From the NCBI RefSeq assembly GCF_018131075.1, contig NZ_JAFCLS010000053.1:1-53912 (forward strand): a DNA stretch of 53,912 bases, written 5' to 3'. A model generated the notes under the pieces. It did no database searches. It was given only the letters and a program-made list of their open reading frames with translations, and was not told the origin of the DNA. Positions 17,440-27,169 of the stretch are shown here, piece by piece. Positions within the stretch are counted from its first letter, which is position 1, and each line of letters begins with the position of its first letter. The position numbers and the translations under genes were made by a program. The DNA comes from Bradyrhizobium sp. JYMT SZCCT0428. Its GTDB lineage: Bacteria > Pseudomonadota > Alphaproteobacteria > Rhizobiales > Xanthobacteraceae.

Positions 17440-17835
17440 TCAGTTTCCGAATGAACTACGCTGGTGCCACTGCTTGTGAAGTGCCTGCTTTGACACCCCC
17501 AAGCAGAGGCCAATCATTTCAAGCGAAGCTCCCTTCGAACGAGCCTTTCCAACCGCAACGGAGAATGGAAGGCCGCCTCTCAGTTCGATCGCGGCCTGAA
17601 TCGCGGCCGACGATCGCTCCTTGTTCCGAGCCACGCGACGCTCGCGCCTTGCCTTTCTTAACTGCTCATCGCGGTCGACCTGCGAGGGGTGTCGAACACC
17701 TTTGAGGCGATAGTACCGACTGGCCACTGATCCTAGCGGCAAGCGAAGCTGAAGCGATATCTCGCGAAAGCTCAGACCTTCCGACTTCAGCTGCAGAATG
17801 GTTCCATCGGTTGGACTTTCCTTACGCACTGGCAT
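17440..17835 (-). CDS. Helix-turn-helix protein of unknown function
   Basis: A 131-residue basic protein. Residues 10-45 (ILQLKSEGLSFREISLQLRL, then GSVASRYYRLKG) form a sigma-region-4-like or GcrA-like helix-turn-helix. A second possible one lies near the C-terminus (GASLEMIGLCLGVSKQALHK). The middle is highly basic. GAGGT precedes the ATG at 17835 by about six bases. It ends toward the P1 side, 1.1 kb away. It could be a DNA-binding regulator at the edge of the EPS locus, but no target is apparent. Confidence 0.6.
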   Translation of the reverse strand: MPVRKESPTDGTILQLKSEGLSFREISLQLRLPLGSVASRYYRLKGVRHPSQVDRDEQLRKARRERRVARNKERSSAAIQAAIELRGGLPFSVAVGKARSKGASLEMIGLCLGVSKQALHKQWHQRSSFGN

Positions 17836-17897
17836 CAGCTACCTCGCGTTCGACGTTTCAATTCTCAATCGGAGTCACGCAGGCACATCGAAACGCG

Positions 17898-18926
17898 CTA
17901 AACTAGCGAGAGGACGGTCTGCCTTGCCTCGCGCGCTTTGGCGCGGTGAACGCGTTGATGCCATCTCCACGCTGAGCCAACGATTGTCGAGGGGTCCGAA
18001 TATTGCGGGACAAAGCCCAGAATTGCTTTGGCTCGCGCCGGATCGGCAACCAGAACCGGCGGATCTCCCTGACGCCGCGGCTTGACGGCGAACGGAGACT
18101 TCTTCCCGGTGTAGACGCAAACCTGGCGAAGGATTTGCCTTACGGAATACCCTCGACCCGTGCCCAAATTGAAGCAACCGCCCGCTCCGCCCGAAACAAG
18201 ATACTTCAGTGCCAGCACGTGGGCCTGTGCCAAATCCATGACGTGAATGTAGTCGCGGATCGCCGTGCCATCAGGCGTATCGTAATCCTCCCCATAGATC
18301 GCAAAATCCTCGATCTTTCCTTGGGCGGCCAAAAGCGCGCGTGGTATTAAATGCGTTTCCGGATCGTGATCTTCCCCGATTTCGCCCGACAAATCCGCAC
18401 CGCTTGCATTGAAGTAGCGAAGGCAAACCGGCGCCAGCGCGTATGCTTTGTGAAAATCGGTCAGCATTTCTTCAATAATCAGTTTTGTCCTGCCGTACGG
18501 ATTAACGGGTCGCGGCATTTCGGTCTCGCTTATCAAGCCTTGGTGCGACTCCCCGTAAACCGCCCCGCTGCTTGAGAAGACCAATGACTTGCATTGCGCC
18601 TGGCGCATTGCGCGCAGCAAAGACAGCGTTCCTGCCACATTGTTATGATAGTATTTCTGCGGATCGCTGACAGACTCCCCGACCAGACTTGACGCAGCGA
18701 AATGCAAGACTGCGATCACACCATGCTGCTTGATGCTATCTGCAAGATGCGACTGATCGTGAATATCACCCTCAATAACGGGTCCCCATTTTACGAAATC
18801 TCGATGCCCCGTCGAGAAATTGTCAAAACAGACTGGCCGATAACCAGCGGCAGCCAGCGCTTTACAACAATGGGACCCAATATAGCCAGCACCGCCCACC
18901 ACAAGAACGCGGTTATTGTCACTCAT
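17898..18926 (-). CDS. galE: UDP-glucose 4-epimerase
   Basis: A 342-residue extended SDR that interconverts UDP-glucose and UDP-galactose in the cytoplasm. The NAD-binding GGAGYIGSH lies at 11-19, the serine motif VFSSSGAVYGE near 117-126, and the catalytic Y144/K148 in NPYGRTK. RYFNASGAD, ETHLIPRAL and RDYIHVMDLA are GalE signatures. The length matches the family. The ATG at 18926 has GGAG about eight bases upstream; a longer start is less likely. It lies 124 bases downstream of P2 on the same strand, so the two may share a transcript. It supplies galactose for the EPS. Confidence 0.92.
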   Translation of the reverse strand: MSDNNRVLVVGGAGYIGSHCCKALAAAGYRPVCFDNFSTGHRDFVKWGPVIEGDIHDQSHLADSIKQHGVIAVLHFAASSLVGESVSDPQKYYHNNVAGTLSLLRAMRQAQCKSLVFSSSGAVYGESHQGLISETEMPRPVNPYGRTKLIIEEMLTDFHKAYALAPVCLRYFNASGADLSGEIGEDHDPETHLIPRALLAAQGKIEDFAIYGEDYDTPDGTAIRDYIHVMDLAQAHVLALKYLVSGGAGGCFNLGTGRGYSVRQILRQVCVYTGKKSPFAVKPRRQGDPPVLVADPARAKAILGFVPQYSDPSTIVGSAWRWHQRVHRAKAREARQTVLSLV

Positions 18927-19050
18927 TTTCTTACTCCCGGACAACCGCCCAACCACTCTCGATCATCTCACGTTCGGGATAGAGCACGCCAAACAAGGAG
19001 GTGGCCGGTAGAAACGAAGACGCGTACCAGCTTCCGTTCTCGCAACGGCC

Positions 19051-20052
19051 TCATTGAGCTGCCCCCTCTACGACCCGTAAGCAAGGCGTCGGAGCGCCCG
19101 CTCGGCGTCGCGCCATGGTCGATTTTGTAGCCGGTGCCGAATCCATAAGCGGTGGTGGCGGATTTGCTTTGAATTTCGCGGTGTCCCAAGAATAAAACGA
19201 AAGGGTTGACCATCGCGTTGAAAGCTCAACCCAGTTGCTCGCGCCCGCTGCCTTGTTGTTCGTAAAGCCCCGCTCGTATCCTGCACTCTGGTCGCGCCAC
19301 CAGTCTGCTCCAACATTGGCCACAAGCTTGATGCCCGTGTCGTTCATCTTCATGTCCATCTGAACGTAGACGCCATCGATGCTCTCAGCCTCAAACGTGC
19401 CTCGTCTGGCTATCCAGAAAAGATCATTGTATCCGATGGGTGGACCACCAATCGCAACGGTACCGTCGGGCTGCGGCTCCACCTTCATATCGATGCCCGC
19501 ATTTCGACCGAAATCAGCGGCGAAATGAGCGCCACCCATTTCGTCTTCGGCCTGGTCTTGCACTAAAACCCATTCTCTGGTCGCACGAAGATGAACGTAG
19601 GTCTTTGCGTTTGCGACCGTTACGATCGCGCCTGGGTTGGAAGACGGAGCAGGCGCAGATTTCGAACGTTCAAGCTCCCACTTCGGATAAATCAATCCCC
19701 ATCCCGTGACCGCCGTGAACCCTGAAGGAGGCGCGGCATAGTCATAGGGCTTGTACACGCCGTTGCACCATCCGTAGGTCCGGGGAACTCCAGCCGGATA
19801 ACCTTCGCTATAGCCGGGGGTATTTTGTGCTATGGCGTCCAGCACCATGGGCGTGGTGATCGTTATCTTGCTGGATGATAATTCGGATTCGCTTGCAACG
19901 GCCGCCTCCCCGCCCATTGTACAAGACAGCAGCGACGCGCCGATCGGCAAAAGCAATGCAACAAGCTTGCTTGCGGCAGGACGCATGCGGCGATACCCGG
20001 CGAGCGTGAATGAAAGAAAACGAAGAACAAGCCAGTGAAAGCCAACCAGCAT
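19051..20052 (-). CDS. Secreted-family paralog P2 (unknown function)
   Basis: A 333-residue member of the four-copy family. The N-terminus has two hydrophobic stretches, the second KLVALLLPIGASLLSC ending in a lipobox-like Cys, so it may be a lipoprotein. The core is conserved: NTPGYSEGYPAGVPRTYGW, GFTAVTGWGLIYPKW, NAKTYVHLRATREWVLVQDQ, GAHFAADF, SIDGVYVQMDMKMND, NVGADWWRD, SNWVELSTRWSTLSFYSW, PPPPL. An insertion after the IYPKW motif distinguishes it. The start at 20052 is chosen because GAGGAG lies seven bases upstream; an ATG 20 codons earlier has none. It precedes galE. Confidence 0.8.
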   Translation of the reverse strand: MLVGFHWLVLRFLSFTLAGYRRMRPAASKLVALLLPIGASLLSCTMGGEAAVASESELSSSKITITTPMVLDAIAQNTPGYSEGYPAGVPRTYGWCNGVYKPYDYAAPPSGFTAVTGWGLIYPKWELERSKSAPAPSSNPGAIVTVANAKTYVHLRATREWVLVQDQAEDEMGGAHFAADFGRNAGIDMKVEPQPDGTVAIGGPPIGYNDLFWIARRGTFEAESIDGVYVQMDMKMNDTGIKLVANVGADWWRDQSAGYERGFTNNKAAGASNWVELSTRWSTLSFYSWDTAKFKANPPPPLMDSAPATKSTMARRRAGAPTPCLRVVEGAAQ

Positions 20053-20581
20053 CGCAATACTCCTCACCTGCATCGTACAGGTCACGCTGGTGGGAAACTT
20101 GATACTTCTCAATAGCGGCTTGTGTTATCCATCACAGCCGACGAGCCACGACTGGTCTTTCGCCTGCGAAATTCCGCAGGCGCGCCCTCCAATTGGAGCA
20201 ACTTCAAATATTCTCGTGCGAGCACAAGCGGCCACCGACATCAGGTCAGATGTCCCAGGCGGCTTTCGAACTGCTTCTACAACGAGTACCGAGCCCCAGA
20301 AGATCAAGATTATGAGGCGCCACATCCGGGCTGCGCTTCAGGCTCAACGTAGCTTCGATGCAACGTAAGCGGCTGCCTTCCCGTCGAGCAAAACACGAAA
20401 CGATCTGCCACCTGGGTTGGCGCTGACGATCACACCAGCGTGGCTCTTAAGTTTGCGGCATCGCTCAATCCCCAACTCGGACAGTCGAATACGAGCGCCA
20501 GCGAAAAGCTGCGAGTTCGTTAAGCTTCTTCCATGAGGTCAAATTAAGTCCAACCTGAGTCACCGCCCCAAAGCACGTCGC
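20053..20581. other. Gene-free stretch between P2 and a glycosyltransferase
   Basis: The upstream region of P2 and the sequence beyond the 3' end of the glycosyltransferase. Open frames are short and without family resemblance. I see no RNA gene. Confidence 0.45.
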
Positions 20582-21841
20582 TCAGCCACGTAAGTTGCTC
20601 TTTCCCACCGAATCTGCCGCTGGAGTTGCCGAACTGCGCACAGCGACGGCTTGAGCTGATCTCAGCCGAAGATTGGTAGCCCGTTTCCCCATCGGTTTCG
20701 ACCGTGCAATCACGTCATTCGATTTCATGTCGATAAGCCCGTCGTAGGCTGCCGACGTCTTGCGAGCAATCTCAGTCCAGTCATAGCGACGATAGCAATC
20801 GCGCCTGATGGCCTGGCGTTGTGCCTCATCTAACTTCCCGTCGGTCAAAGCCGTGATTTTGGCGCTTAGCTCCTGAGTATCCCCCAAGCGAAACACATGC
20901 CCGGGATCGCCAACCACTTCCAGATTGGAAGGTATATCGCTCACCAGCACAGGCAGGCTATAGCCGAGGGCCTCGAGGAGTACGATAGGCAAGCCCTCGT
21001 GCGACGAAGGCAGCACAAACAACCCGGCATGGGCGTAGAGTTGCCGCAGGGCCTCCCCAGTCTGGAAGCCGGCCATGACGACATTTTCCATCGAGGCTGC
21101 CTCCGATGCAAGGAGATCGGCATACTTGTTTTTGTGATCAATCCGGCCGACGATTGCCAGCTTCCAGCCTGGCAGCTCCGAATCCGCGAACGCGCGCAGG
21201 AGGTCCAGTTGCCGCTTCTCGGGGACAAGTCTTCCAACCGTCAATACATACCGGCCAGGTTCCAAACCGAGGTCGCGTATCTTATCATTCTCTGACGGTA
21301 ACTCCGAGAAGGCCACACCGTTCGGGATGACCTCGCACGATTTTCCATACTTGGTAGCGATCAGTTTCTCGATACTGCGGCTGATGGCTATTCGTTTGTG
21401 GGCGAAGCGCATCCCCAACGCCTCGCCGAGGCGCAGGACCGTGCGCGCCGCCCAACCCCACTTCTCTCTGTTGTAATCCTCCCCGTGGTGCGTGACGACA
21501 ACTCGTAAGCCCAGAACGCGCAGCAGTGGAGTAACAAGCGCGGGTCCAATGCCTTGGACGTGTACGACGAGCGGTCTGCGGACTCCTGCCACCACCGCGC
21601 AGACGAGCGAATGCACCACCGCCTCGAGATATGTATTCCGCAGCGTCCAAAGCCGAAGCAGACGCACTCCTTTCCATTCCTTCTCGCCTGTCGGATCGGC
21701 GTACGGCGAACGCAAGCAGGCAGTCACACGATGACCAAGCTTAACGAGCTGCGGAGCAAGGTTTTCGACATGGCTCTCAACACCACCCTGAACATTCGGA
21801 AAGCCCCGAAACCCGAAAATGTAGATCTCACGTTTTCTCAT
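20582..21841 (-). CDS. GT4-family glycosyltransferase
   Basis: A 419-residue GT-B glycosyltransferase. The N-terminal domain has GFRGFPNVQGGVESHVENLA, the acceptor-side glycine loop. The C-terminal nucleotide-sugar domain has LTVGRLVPEKRQLDLLRAF, HEGLPIVLLEALGYSLPVLV (the EX7E signature region) and a final poorly conserved basic tail of about 50 residues. GGGAGG precedes the ATG at 21841 by seven bases. It probably adds a sugar to the lipid-linked repeat unit at the cytoplasmic face. It is divergent from the next glycosyltransferase. Confidence 0.88.
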   Translation of the reverse strand: MRKREIYIFGFRGFPNVQGGVESHVENLAPQLVKLGHRVTACLRSPYADPTGEKEWKGVRLLRLWTLRNTYLEAVVHSLVCAVVAGVRRPLVVHVQGIGPALVTPLLRVLGLRVVVTHHGEDYNREKWGWAARTVLRLGEALGMRFAHKRIAISRSIEKLIATKYGKSCEVIPNGVAFSELPSENDKIRDLGLEPGRYVLTVGRLVPEKRQLDLLRAFADSELPGWKLAIVGRIDHKNKYADLLASEAASMENVVMAGFQTGEALRQLYAHAGLFVLPSSHEGLPIVLLEALGYSLPVLVSDIPSNLEVVGDPGHVFRLGDTQELSAKITALTDGKLDEAQRQAIRRDCYRRYDWTEIARKTSAAYDGLIDMKSNDVIARSKPMGKRATNLRLRSAQAVAVRSSATPAADSVGKSNLRG

Positions 21842-22145
21842 CTCAAATCCTCCCGTAAGAAACGCTATCGCTTAGTCACCGCTCGGGCCGAGAAGCCTTG
21901 ATCAATCGTCTCAAGTAAATTCGAATGCCTTATTGCCGGTCCGTAACCAACGCGTCGAATACCGGATTATCATCTTGTACATCGGTCTTGGACTTGACTT
22001 GACGACCGTCAATATCGGCATGCCGCGCGCGGATAGTCTTCTGCAATCGTCGTATCCCCGACCTCAGAGGAAAAGCGATGCGAGCGCTGGCAGCTCATGG
22101 CTCGTTCGGGGTTTTGGAACGTGAGTCGGCGGCAGGAATGGCTCC
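21842..22145. promoter_or_regulatory. Divergent intergenic region between two glycosyltransferase genes
   Basis: 304 bases that must hold the promoters of both outward-facing operons. I cannot pick clear -35/-10 boxes. Confidence 0.4.
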
Positions 22146-23507
22146 ATGAGAGGACCATCGACGGATCATGACGTCGACACAATTGTCGCAAAGCCACCTG
22201 GGACGTGGGGTCCGACCCAAGTCGATCTACCCGCCATCGAGGACACGCGGCACTTCAGCTCACCCGAACGATCCATCAAGAAAATACTGTTCGCCAACAA
22301 GTTCTTTTTTTTGAACGGCGGCTCTGAAGTCGTCATGTTCGATGAAATGGAACTGATGAAGAAACGCGGCCTGGAAGTGGTCGAGTTCTCCATGCACGAC
22401 GTGCGTAACTTTCCGTCGAAATATGATTCCTATTTCGTCTCGCAGAAGGGTTACCGTTCGAACTCACCGTTCGGTCAGATCAAGTCCGCACTTTCATTCA
22501 TTCATTCGCGGGAAGCGGTTAAGCAGATTACACAGCTGATCCGCGACGAGAAGCCAGACCTTCTGCACTGCCATAACATCTACCACCAGTTGACCCCCTC
22601 CATCATCAACGCTGCAGCACGGCTAAAACTTCCAGTCGTTCTCACACTTCATGATTACAAGCCCGTCTGTCCGGTTTATACCCAGCTCGCAAACGGCCAA
22701 CCCTGCACAAAATGTTCTGAAGGCCGATTTGGCGCCCTGCTCTCACAACGTTGCGCCGGTGGTTCGATCGGCCGAAGTGCGCTGCTCTGGGCCGAGGCCC
22801 GCTATCATGCAGCCGCGAAGAGCTATCAACGCGTTGACAAGTTCATTGCTCCCAGCCGGTTTATGCGCGACGCCGTTGTCCATCGTTTCGGCGAGGACAA
22901 AGTCGTGCATATCCCGAATGGAATCGACAGCTCCCTCATCGAAGTGCCGCGGCAGGATAAAGGCTTCGTTCTCTACCTCGGACGTTTATCGCCGGAAAAG
23001 GGAGTCGAGACCTTGCTGCAAGCTCACGCCGCAGATGATGCGGCGTGGCGACTAGTCGTCGCCGGAACAGGGCCATTGTTGCAAGACTTGAGGTCGCGCT
23101 TTTCGCTTGCGGAATTTACTGGTCACCTCACGGGCGACGCTCTCAAGGCCAGGCTTCGGGACGCGTCTGTCGTTGTCGTTCCGTCCGAATGGCATGAAAA
23201 TAGTCCGCTTTCGATACTCGAAGCGATGGCGCACGCGAAGCCAATCGTGGCGGCGCGCATCGGCGGAATTCCAGAACTCGTTCGCGACGGCGAGACCGGC
23301 TTTCTATTCAATCCAGCGAGCAGGCAGGAACTGTCCAGTTGCATAAGGTTGCTCTTGGATAGTTCCGATTTGCGAAGAAAGCTAGGTAGGGAAGCTCGAC
23401 GGATTGTCGAGACGCAATATTCGCTCACGAGACACGGAGCGTCGCTCCTCTCACTTTATGAAAGCTTGGTCATAGCAAGCAAATCATCCAGCAAGGTTGG
23501 ACCATAA
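22146..23507 (+). CDS. GT4-family glycosyltransferase
   Basis: A 453-residue GT-B enzyme. After a non-conserved 45-residue lead comes ILFANKFFFLNGGSEVVMFD (acceptor loop), then HCHNIYHQLTP and TLHDYKPVCPVYTQL, typical of glycosyltransferase_4 domains. The second half has LYLGRLSPEKGVETLLQA, AGTGPLL, HENSPLSILEAMAHAKPIVA and RDGETGFLF. The four-Cys piece PCTKCSEGRFGALLSQRC may bind zinc, as in related enzymes. The ATG at 22146 follows AGGA by about nine bases. Its stop is one base before the next start, so it forms an operon with the radical SAM gene. Confidence 0.88.
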   Translation: MRGPSTDHDVDTIVAKPPGTWGPTQVDLPAIEDTRHFSSPERSIKKILFANKFFFLNGGSEVVMFDEMELMKKRGLEVVEFSMHDVRNFPSKYDSYFVSQKGYRSNSPFGQIKSALSFIHSREAVKQITQLIRDEKPDLLHCHNIYHQLTPSIINAAARLKLPVVLTLHDYKPVCPVYTQLANGQPCTKCSEGRFGALLSQRCAGGSIGRSALLWAEARYHAAAKSYQRVDKFIAPSRFMRDAVVHRFGEDKVVHIPNGIDSSLIEVPRQDKGFVLYLGRLSPEKGVETLLQAHAADDAAWRLVVAGTGPLLQDLRSRFSLAEFTGHLTGDALKARLRDASVVVVPSEWHENSPLSILEAMAHAKPIVAARIGGIPELVRDGETGFLFNPASRQELSSCIRLLLDSSDLRRKLGREARRIVETQYSLTRHGASLLSLYESLVIASKSSSKVGP

Positions 23508-23508
23508 A

Positions 23509-24642
23509 ATGGACCTCACAGTCATCTCAACGTTCCGCTGCAATTCAAAGTGCCAGATGTGTTATATTTGGAAGAATCCGACAGATCCCAGGGAGGAGGT
23601 TTCTCTTGAGACGTTATCGAAACTGCCGCCAGGTTTCGATAACCTCAACGTGTCCGGTGGCGAGCCGACACTTCGCAAGGATCTCGCTGAGATTGCCGAT
23701 ATTCTCCACCCGAAAGCCAGGGTCATGGAGATTTCGTCCAACGGACTGCACCCTGACCGGCTCGTTCCGATCATCAAGAAGTATCCCAATATCAAAGTAC
23801 GCTTTTCACTGGAGGGAGACCAGGTAACAAGCGACACGATCCGGGGCGAGAAGGACGGTTTCGCCACCAAGGTCGCGGGGCTACGCATGCTGAGGGAGGC
23901 CGGCGGCACGGACCTCGGCTTCGCCATGGTCATTCAGGACGAAAACGTCGACCAGCTTGTCAGTGTCTACGAGTTCGCGCGAAGCGAAGGTTACGAGCTT
24001 GCAACATCCGCACTTCATAATGCCTGGCAGTTCTACAAGAACGACAACTATTTCTACGAACGCAAGGCTGTTGCTCGAAAGGTCGAAGGACTGATCGAGG
24101 CGATGCTGCGGAGTAGCAAGCCGAAGAATTGGTTTCGCGCTTATCTCAATCTTGGCCTGATCGAGAAGATCCTCGGCCATGATCGGCTCATTCCGTGCAG
24201 CGCTGGAAAGGATTTTGCCTTCATTGATCCCTGGTCGGACGTATGGGCTTGCAACGTCCGATCCGATCTCCCGATGGGCAACCTCGCGCGGCAATCGTGG
24301 GATGAAATCCTCAATGGCGAGATTGCTCAAAAGACTCGTCAGAAGGTCGCAGGCTGCGATCAGAACTGCTGGATGGTCACGACCGCCCGCACCGCGATGC
24401 GTTCCAACATCATACCGCAGTTGCCCAAGAACGAGCCGCTGCTGTGGGTCCTCAAAAACAAGCTGAAGGTGTCGATGGGCAAGTCGATCTGCTTCGACAG
24501 CTATATCAATTACTCGGACGTGAGACCATCGCCGATCGTCAAACGCGTGTCCTATCTAGACAAGACCGTCAAAGCGCGGCTGGTCAAAGGACGGATAACG
24601 CCCGATGAGCATTATCCGCTGAAGAATTTCGTCAACAACTAG
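23509..24642 (+). CDS. Radical SAM protein with a C-terminal SPASM-like region
   Basis: A 377-residue radical SAM enzyme. C11, C15 and C18 (CNSKCQMC) bind the 4Fe-4S cluster; NVSGGEPTLRKDL is the SAM-binding GGE motif. Later cysteines (IPCSAGKDF, VWACN, GCDQNCW) resemble a SPASM or twitch auxiliary cluster. Such proteins modify peptides, sugars or cofactors. The start is taken as ATG 23509, one base after the glycosyltransferase stop. Tight linkage to a glycosyltransferase suggests a sugar or glycan modification. Proximity to a C39-like transporter also allows a peptide-maturase role. The substrate is unknown. Confidence 0.85.
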   Translation: MDLTVISTFRCNSKCQMCYIWKNPTDPREEVSLETLSKLPPGFDNLNVSGGEPTLRKDLAEIADILHPKARVMEISSNGLHPDRLVPIIKKYPNIKVRFSLEGDQVTSDTIRGEKDGFATKVAGLRMLREAGGTDLGFAMVIQDENVDQLVSVYEFARSEGYELATSALHNAWQFYKNDNYFYERKAVARKVEGLIEAMLRSSKPKNWFRAYLNLGLIEKILGHDRLIPCSAGKDFAFIDPWSDVWACNVRSDLPMGNLARQSWDEILNGEIAQKTRQKVAGCDQNCWMVTTARTAMRSNIIPQLPKNEPLLWVLKNKLKVSMGKSICFDSYINYSDVRPSPIVKRVSYLDKTVKARLVKGRITPDEHYPLKNFVNN

Positions 24643-24967
24643 CCCGGCAAACCGCCGCGGCTCGCAACGAGAGACAACAACGCATCGCTAGGCCGTTTCT
24701 AGTTCGGCCGACGCCACTTCGGGGGCTTACTGCCGATTTGATAGGCACATTGCGATGCCGGCTGCCGTAGATCGACAAGGTTCTGCCCTTGTTCGGGCGA
24801 AATGCCGGATAAGCGTCGAGTCAGCCCTTAGTCCGGACCGTATCTCGACGCTTTTTAACAAGCGGCAGGAGGCACCTTTGGGTCGCCTCGATGCGATCGA
24901 GGGCTGAGGCCGTTTGCATACAGGATGAATGGGGCGGCGGCGAGCCGCCATTTTGGGGAGCAGGACA
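24643..24967. other. Intergenic stretch before the type I secretion operon
   Basis: 325 bases with no supported gene, probably holding the promoter of the secretion pair. I see no GG-leader peptide here, although this is where one would be expected. Confidence 0.45.
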
Positions 24968-27115
24968 GTGCAAGAGCACCGCAAAGCAACCGGTGCACCA
25001 CTTGATCCAGGACTGATCGCGCTGGTCATGATGCTTCGGTTTCAAGGGCTTGGTGTCGATCCGGAGCAGATTCGTCATCAGTTCGGCGGAGCACGGATCG
25101 GCCTTCCCGAGATGCTGCGTTGCGCGAGGGCTTTCGGATTGAAGGCTCGTCTCACCACGACCAACTGGGGCAGACTGCCGAGTACCCCGATGCCCGCACT
25201 AGCCGCCCTGCGCGACGGCGGCTTTTTGCTGCTCGGTAAAGCCGGTGAAGGAAAGGTCATCGTCCTGGAGCCGGGAAGTCCGCGGCCGGCCATCATGACG
25301 CAAACCGAACTGGAACAGGTATGGGATGGCCGCCTCGTGCTGATGACGAAGCGGGCCACCCTCAGCGACCTTTCGCGCCGGTTCGACATCACGTGGTTTC
25401 TCGGCGCAATTCACAAATACCGACGGCTTCTGGGCGAGGTCCTGCTCGCTTCGTTCTTCCTGCAGTTGTTCGCGCTGGTTTCGCCGCTATTTTTTCAAGT
25501 CGTCGTCGACAAGGTGCTCGTGCATCGCAGCATGAGCACACTCGACGTGCTTGCAATCGGCCTCGTCGCCATTGCCATCTTCGAAACGGTGCTTGGTGTA
25601 CTCCGCACGTATCTCTTCTCTCACACCACCAACCGTATCGACGTCGAACTCGGCGCACGGCTGTTTCGACATCTGCTCGCGTTACCGATCGCGTATTTTC
25701 AGGCGAGACGCGTCGGCGACTCGGTCGCTCGCGTTCGCGAATTGGAGAACATTCGCAATTTCCTGACCAGTTCCGGACTTACCCTGGTTATCGACCTGTT
25801 CTTCACCTTCATATTCATTGCGGTGCTGTTCTTCTATTCACCCCTGCTGACCTGGATCGTCCTCGCCTCCTTTCCATTCTATATCGGGATCTCGGTCGTG
25901 GCGGCCCCGCTATTCCAGCAACGGCTGGACGAAAAGTTTCGGCGAGGAGCCGAGAATCAATCCTTCCTCGTCGAGAGCGTGACCGGGATAGAGACCCTCA
26001 AGGCAATGGCCGTCGAGCCGCAGATGCAGCGGCGTTGGGAAGAACAGCTCGCCGGCTACGTTGCGGCGAGCTTTCGAGTGATCAGTCTCGGAAACACGGC
26101 GAGCCAAACGGTTCAATTCGTGAGCAAGCTGGTGACAGCAGCTGTCCTGTATGTCGGAGCAAAACTCGTCATCGACGGCGATCTTACGGTCGGTGAACTC
26201 GTCGCCTTTAACTTACTGTCGGGCCGCGTCAGCTCCCCGGTTCTGCGGCTTGCGCAAACCTGGCAAGATTTTCATCAAGCACGTCTTTCCATCGCCCGGT
26301 TGGGTGACATTCTCAACACCACGCCGGAGCCTGCCTACAATCCGGGCAGGATGGCGCTCGCCGCCATTCGCGGCGACGTCACCTTCGAAAATGTCTCTTT
26401 CCGATATCGCATGGATGGCCCGGCAATTCTGCACGACATCAATCTGGACGTGCCGGCCGGCCAAGTCATCGGCGTTGTTGGCACCTCCGGATCAGGAAAG
26501 AGTACCCTGGCCAAACTGGTGCAGCGCCTCTATCTGCCCGAAAGCGGGCGTGTGCTGATCGACGGAGTCGATGTCGCGCAGGTCGATCCGGCCCGCTTGC
26601 GCCGGCAAATCGGCGTCGTGCTCCAGGACAACATGTTGTTCAACTGTTCGGTCAGGGACAATATTGCCCTGGTCGATCCTGCCGTTCCCGCCGAAAGCAT
26701 CATAGCAGCCTCGACACTGGCCGGCGCCCACGATTTCATTCTAGGACTACCCGAGGGATACGACACAATCGTAGGCGAGCGGGGCACCGGCCTGTCGGGA
26801 GGGCAACGTCAGCGTGTCGCCATTGCCCGCGCGTTAATCTCCAATCCCCGCATACTCATCTTCGACGAAGCGACCAGCGCGCTGGACTTCGAGAGCGAGC
26901 GTATCATCCAGCAGAATATGGCCCAGATTACCCAAGGGCGCACGGTGTTCATCATCGCACACCGGCTCTCGGCTTTACGAATTGCAGATCGCGTAGTCAC
27001 CATTGAGCACGGTCGTCTAGTCGAGGATGGCTCCCACCTCGACCTGATCAAAGCCGGCGGGCGCTACGCAAGCCTGTACCGGCTTCAGACACACCTTCAT
27101 GAGCATCTTCCATGA
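24968..27115 (+). CDS. Type I secretion ABC transporter with inactive C39-like domain
   Basis: A 715-residue HlyB-type exporter. Residues 10-127 form a C39-like domain in which the catalytic Cys is replaced by Pro (LDPGL instead of DCG), and no catalytic His is visible; such domains dock substrates instead of cutting leaders. The transmembrane domain follows (about 150-440), then the ATPase: Walker A GTSGSGKST (505-513), LSGGQ (609-613), D633/E634 in FDEATS and H665 in AHRLS. The GTG at 24968 has GGGGAG seven bases upstream; an ATG at 24929 is an alternative. It forms an operon with the HlyD-type gene 54 bases on. No outer-membrane TolC gene is in the window. Confidence 0.9.
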   Translation: MQEHRKATGAPLDPGLIALVMMLRFQGLGVDPEQIRHQFGGARIGLPEMLRCARAFGLKARLTTTNWGRLPSTPMPALAALRDGGFLLLGKAGEGKVIVLEPGSPRPAIMTQTELEQVWDGRLVLMTKRATLSDLSRRFDITWFLGAIHKYRRLLGEVLLASFFLQLFALVSPLFFQVVVDKVLVHRSMSTLDVLAIGLVAIAIFETVLGVLRTYLFSHTTNRIDVELGARLFRHLLALPIAYFQARRVGDSVARVRELENIRNFLTSSGLTLVIDLFFTFIFIAVLFFYSPLLTWIVLASFPFYIGISVVAAPLFQQRLDEKFRRGAENQSFLVESVTGIETLKAMAVEPQMQRRWEEQLAGYVAASFRVISLGNTASQTVQFVSKLVTAAVLYVGAKLVIDGDLTVGELVAFNLLSGRVSSPVLRLAQTWQDFHQARLSIARLGDILNTTPEPAYNPGRMALAAIRGDVTFENVSFRYRMDGPAILHDINLDVPAGQVIGVVGTSGSGKSTLAKLVQRLYLPESGRVLIDGVDVAQVDPARLRRQIGVVLQDNMLFNCSVRDNIALVDPAVPAESIIAASTLAGAHDFILGLPEGYDTIVGERGTGLSGGQRQRVAIARALISNPRILIFDEATSALDFESERIIQQNMAQITQGRTVFIIAHRLSALRIADRVVTIEHGRLVEDGSHLDLIKAGGRYASLYRLQTHLHEHLP

Positions 27116-27169
27116 CACGGTTTTTCATCCATCACTGCACAACGAGGGTTCGGCGACATAGGTGACGGC

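Noticed and set aside
24968..25330. Active C39 bacteriocin-leader peptidase
   Set aside because: The Cys is Pro in both copies and no catalytic His is seen, so cleavage of the GG peptide by this transporter is unlikely.
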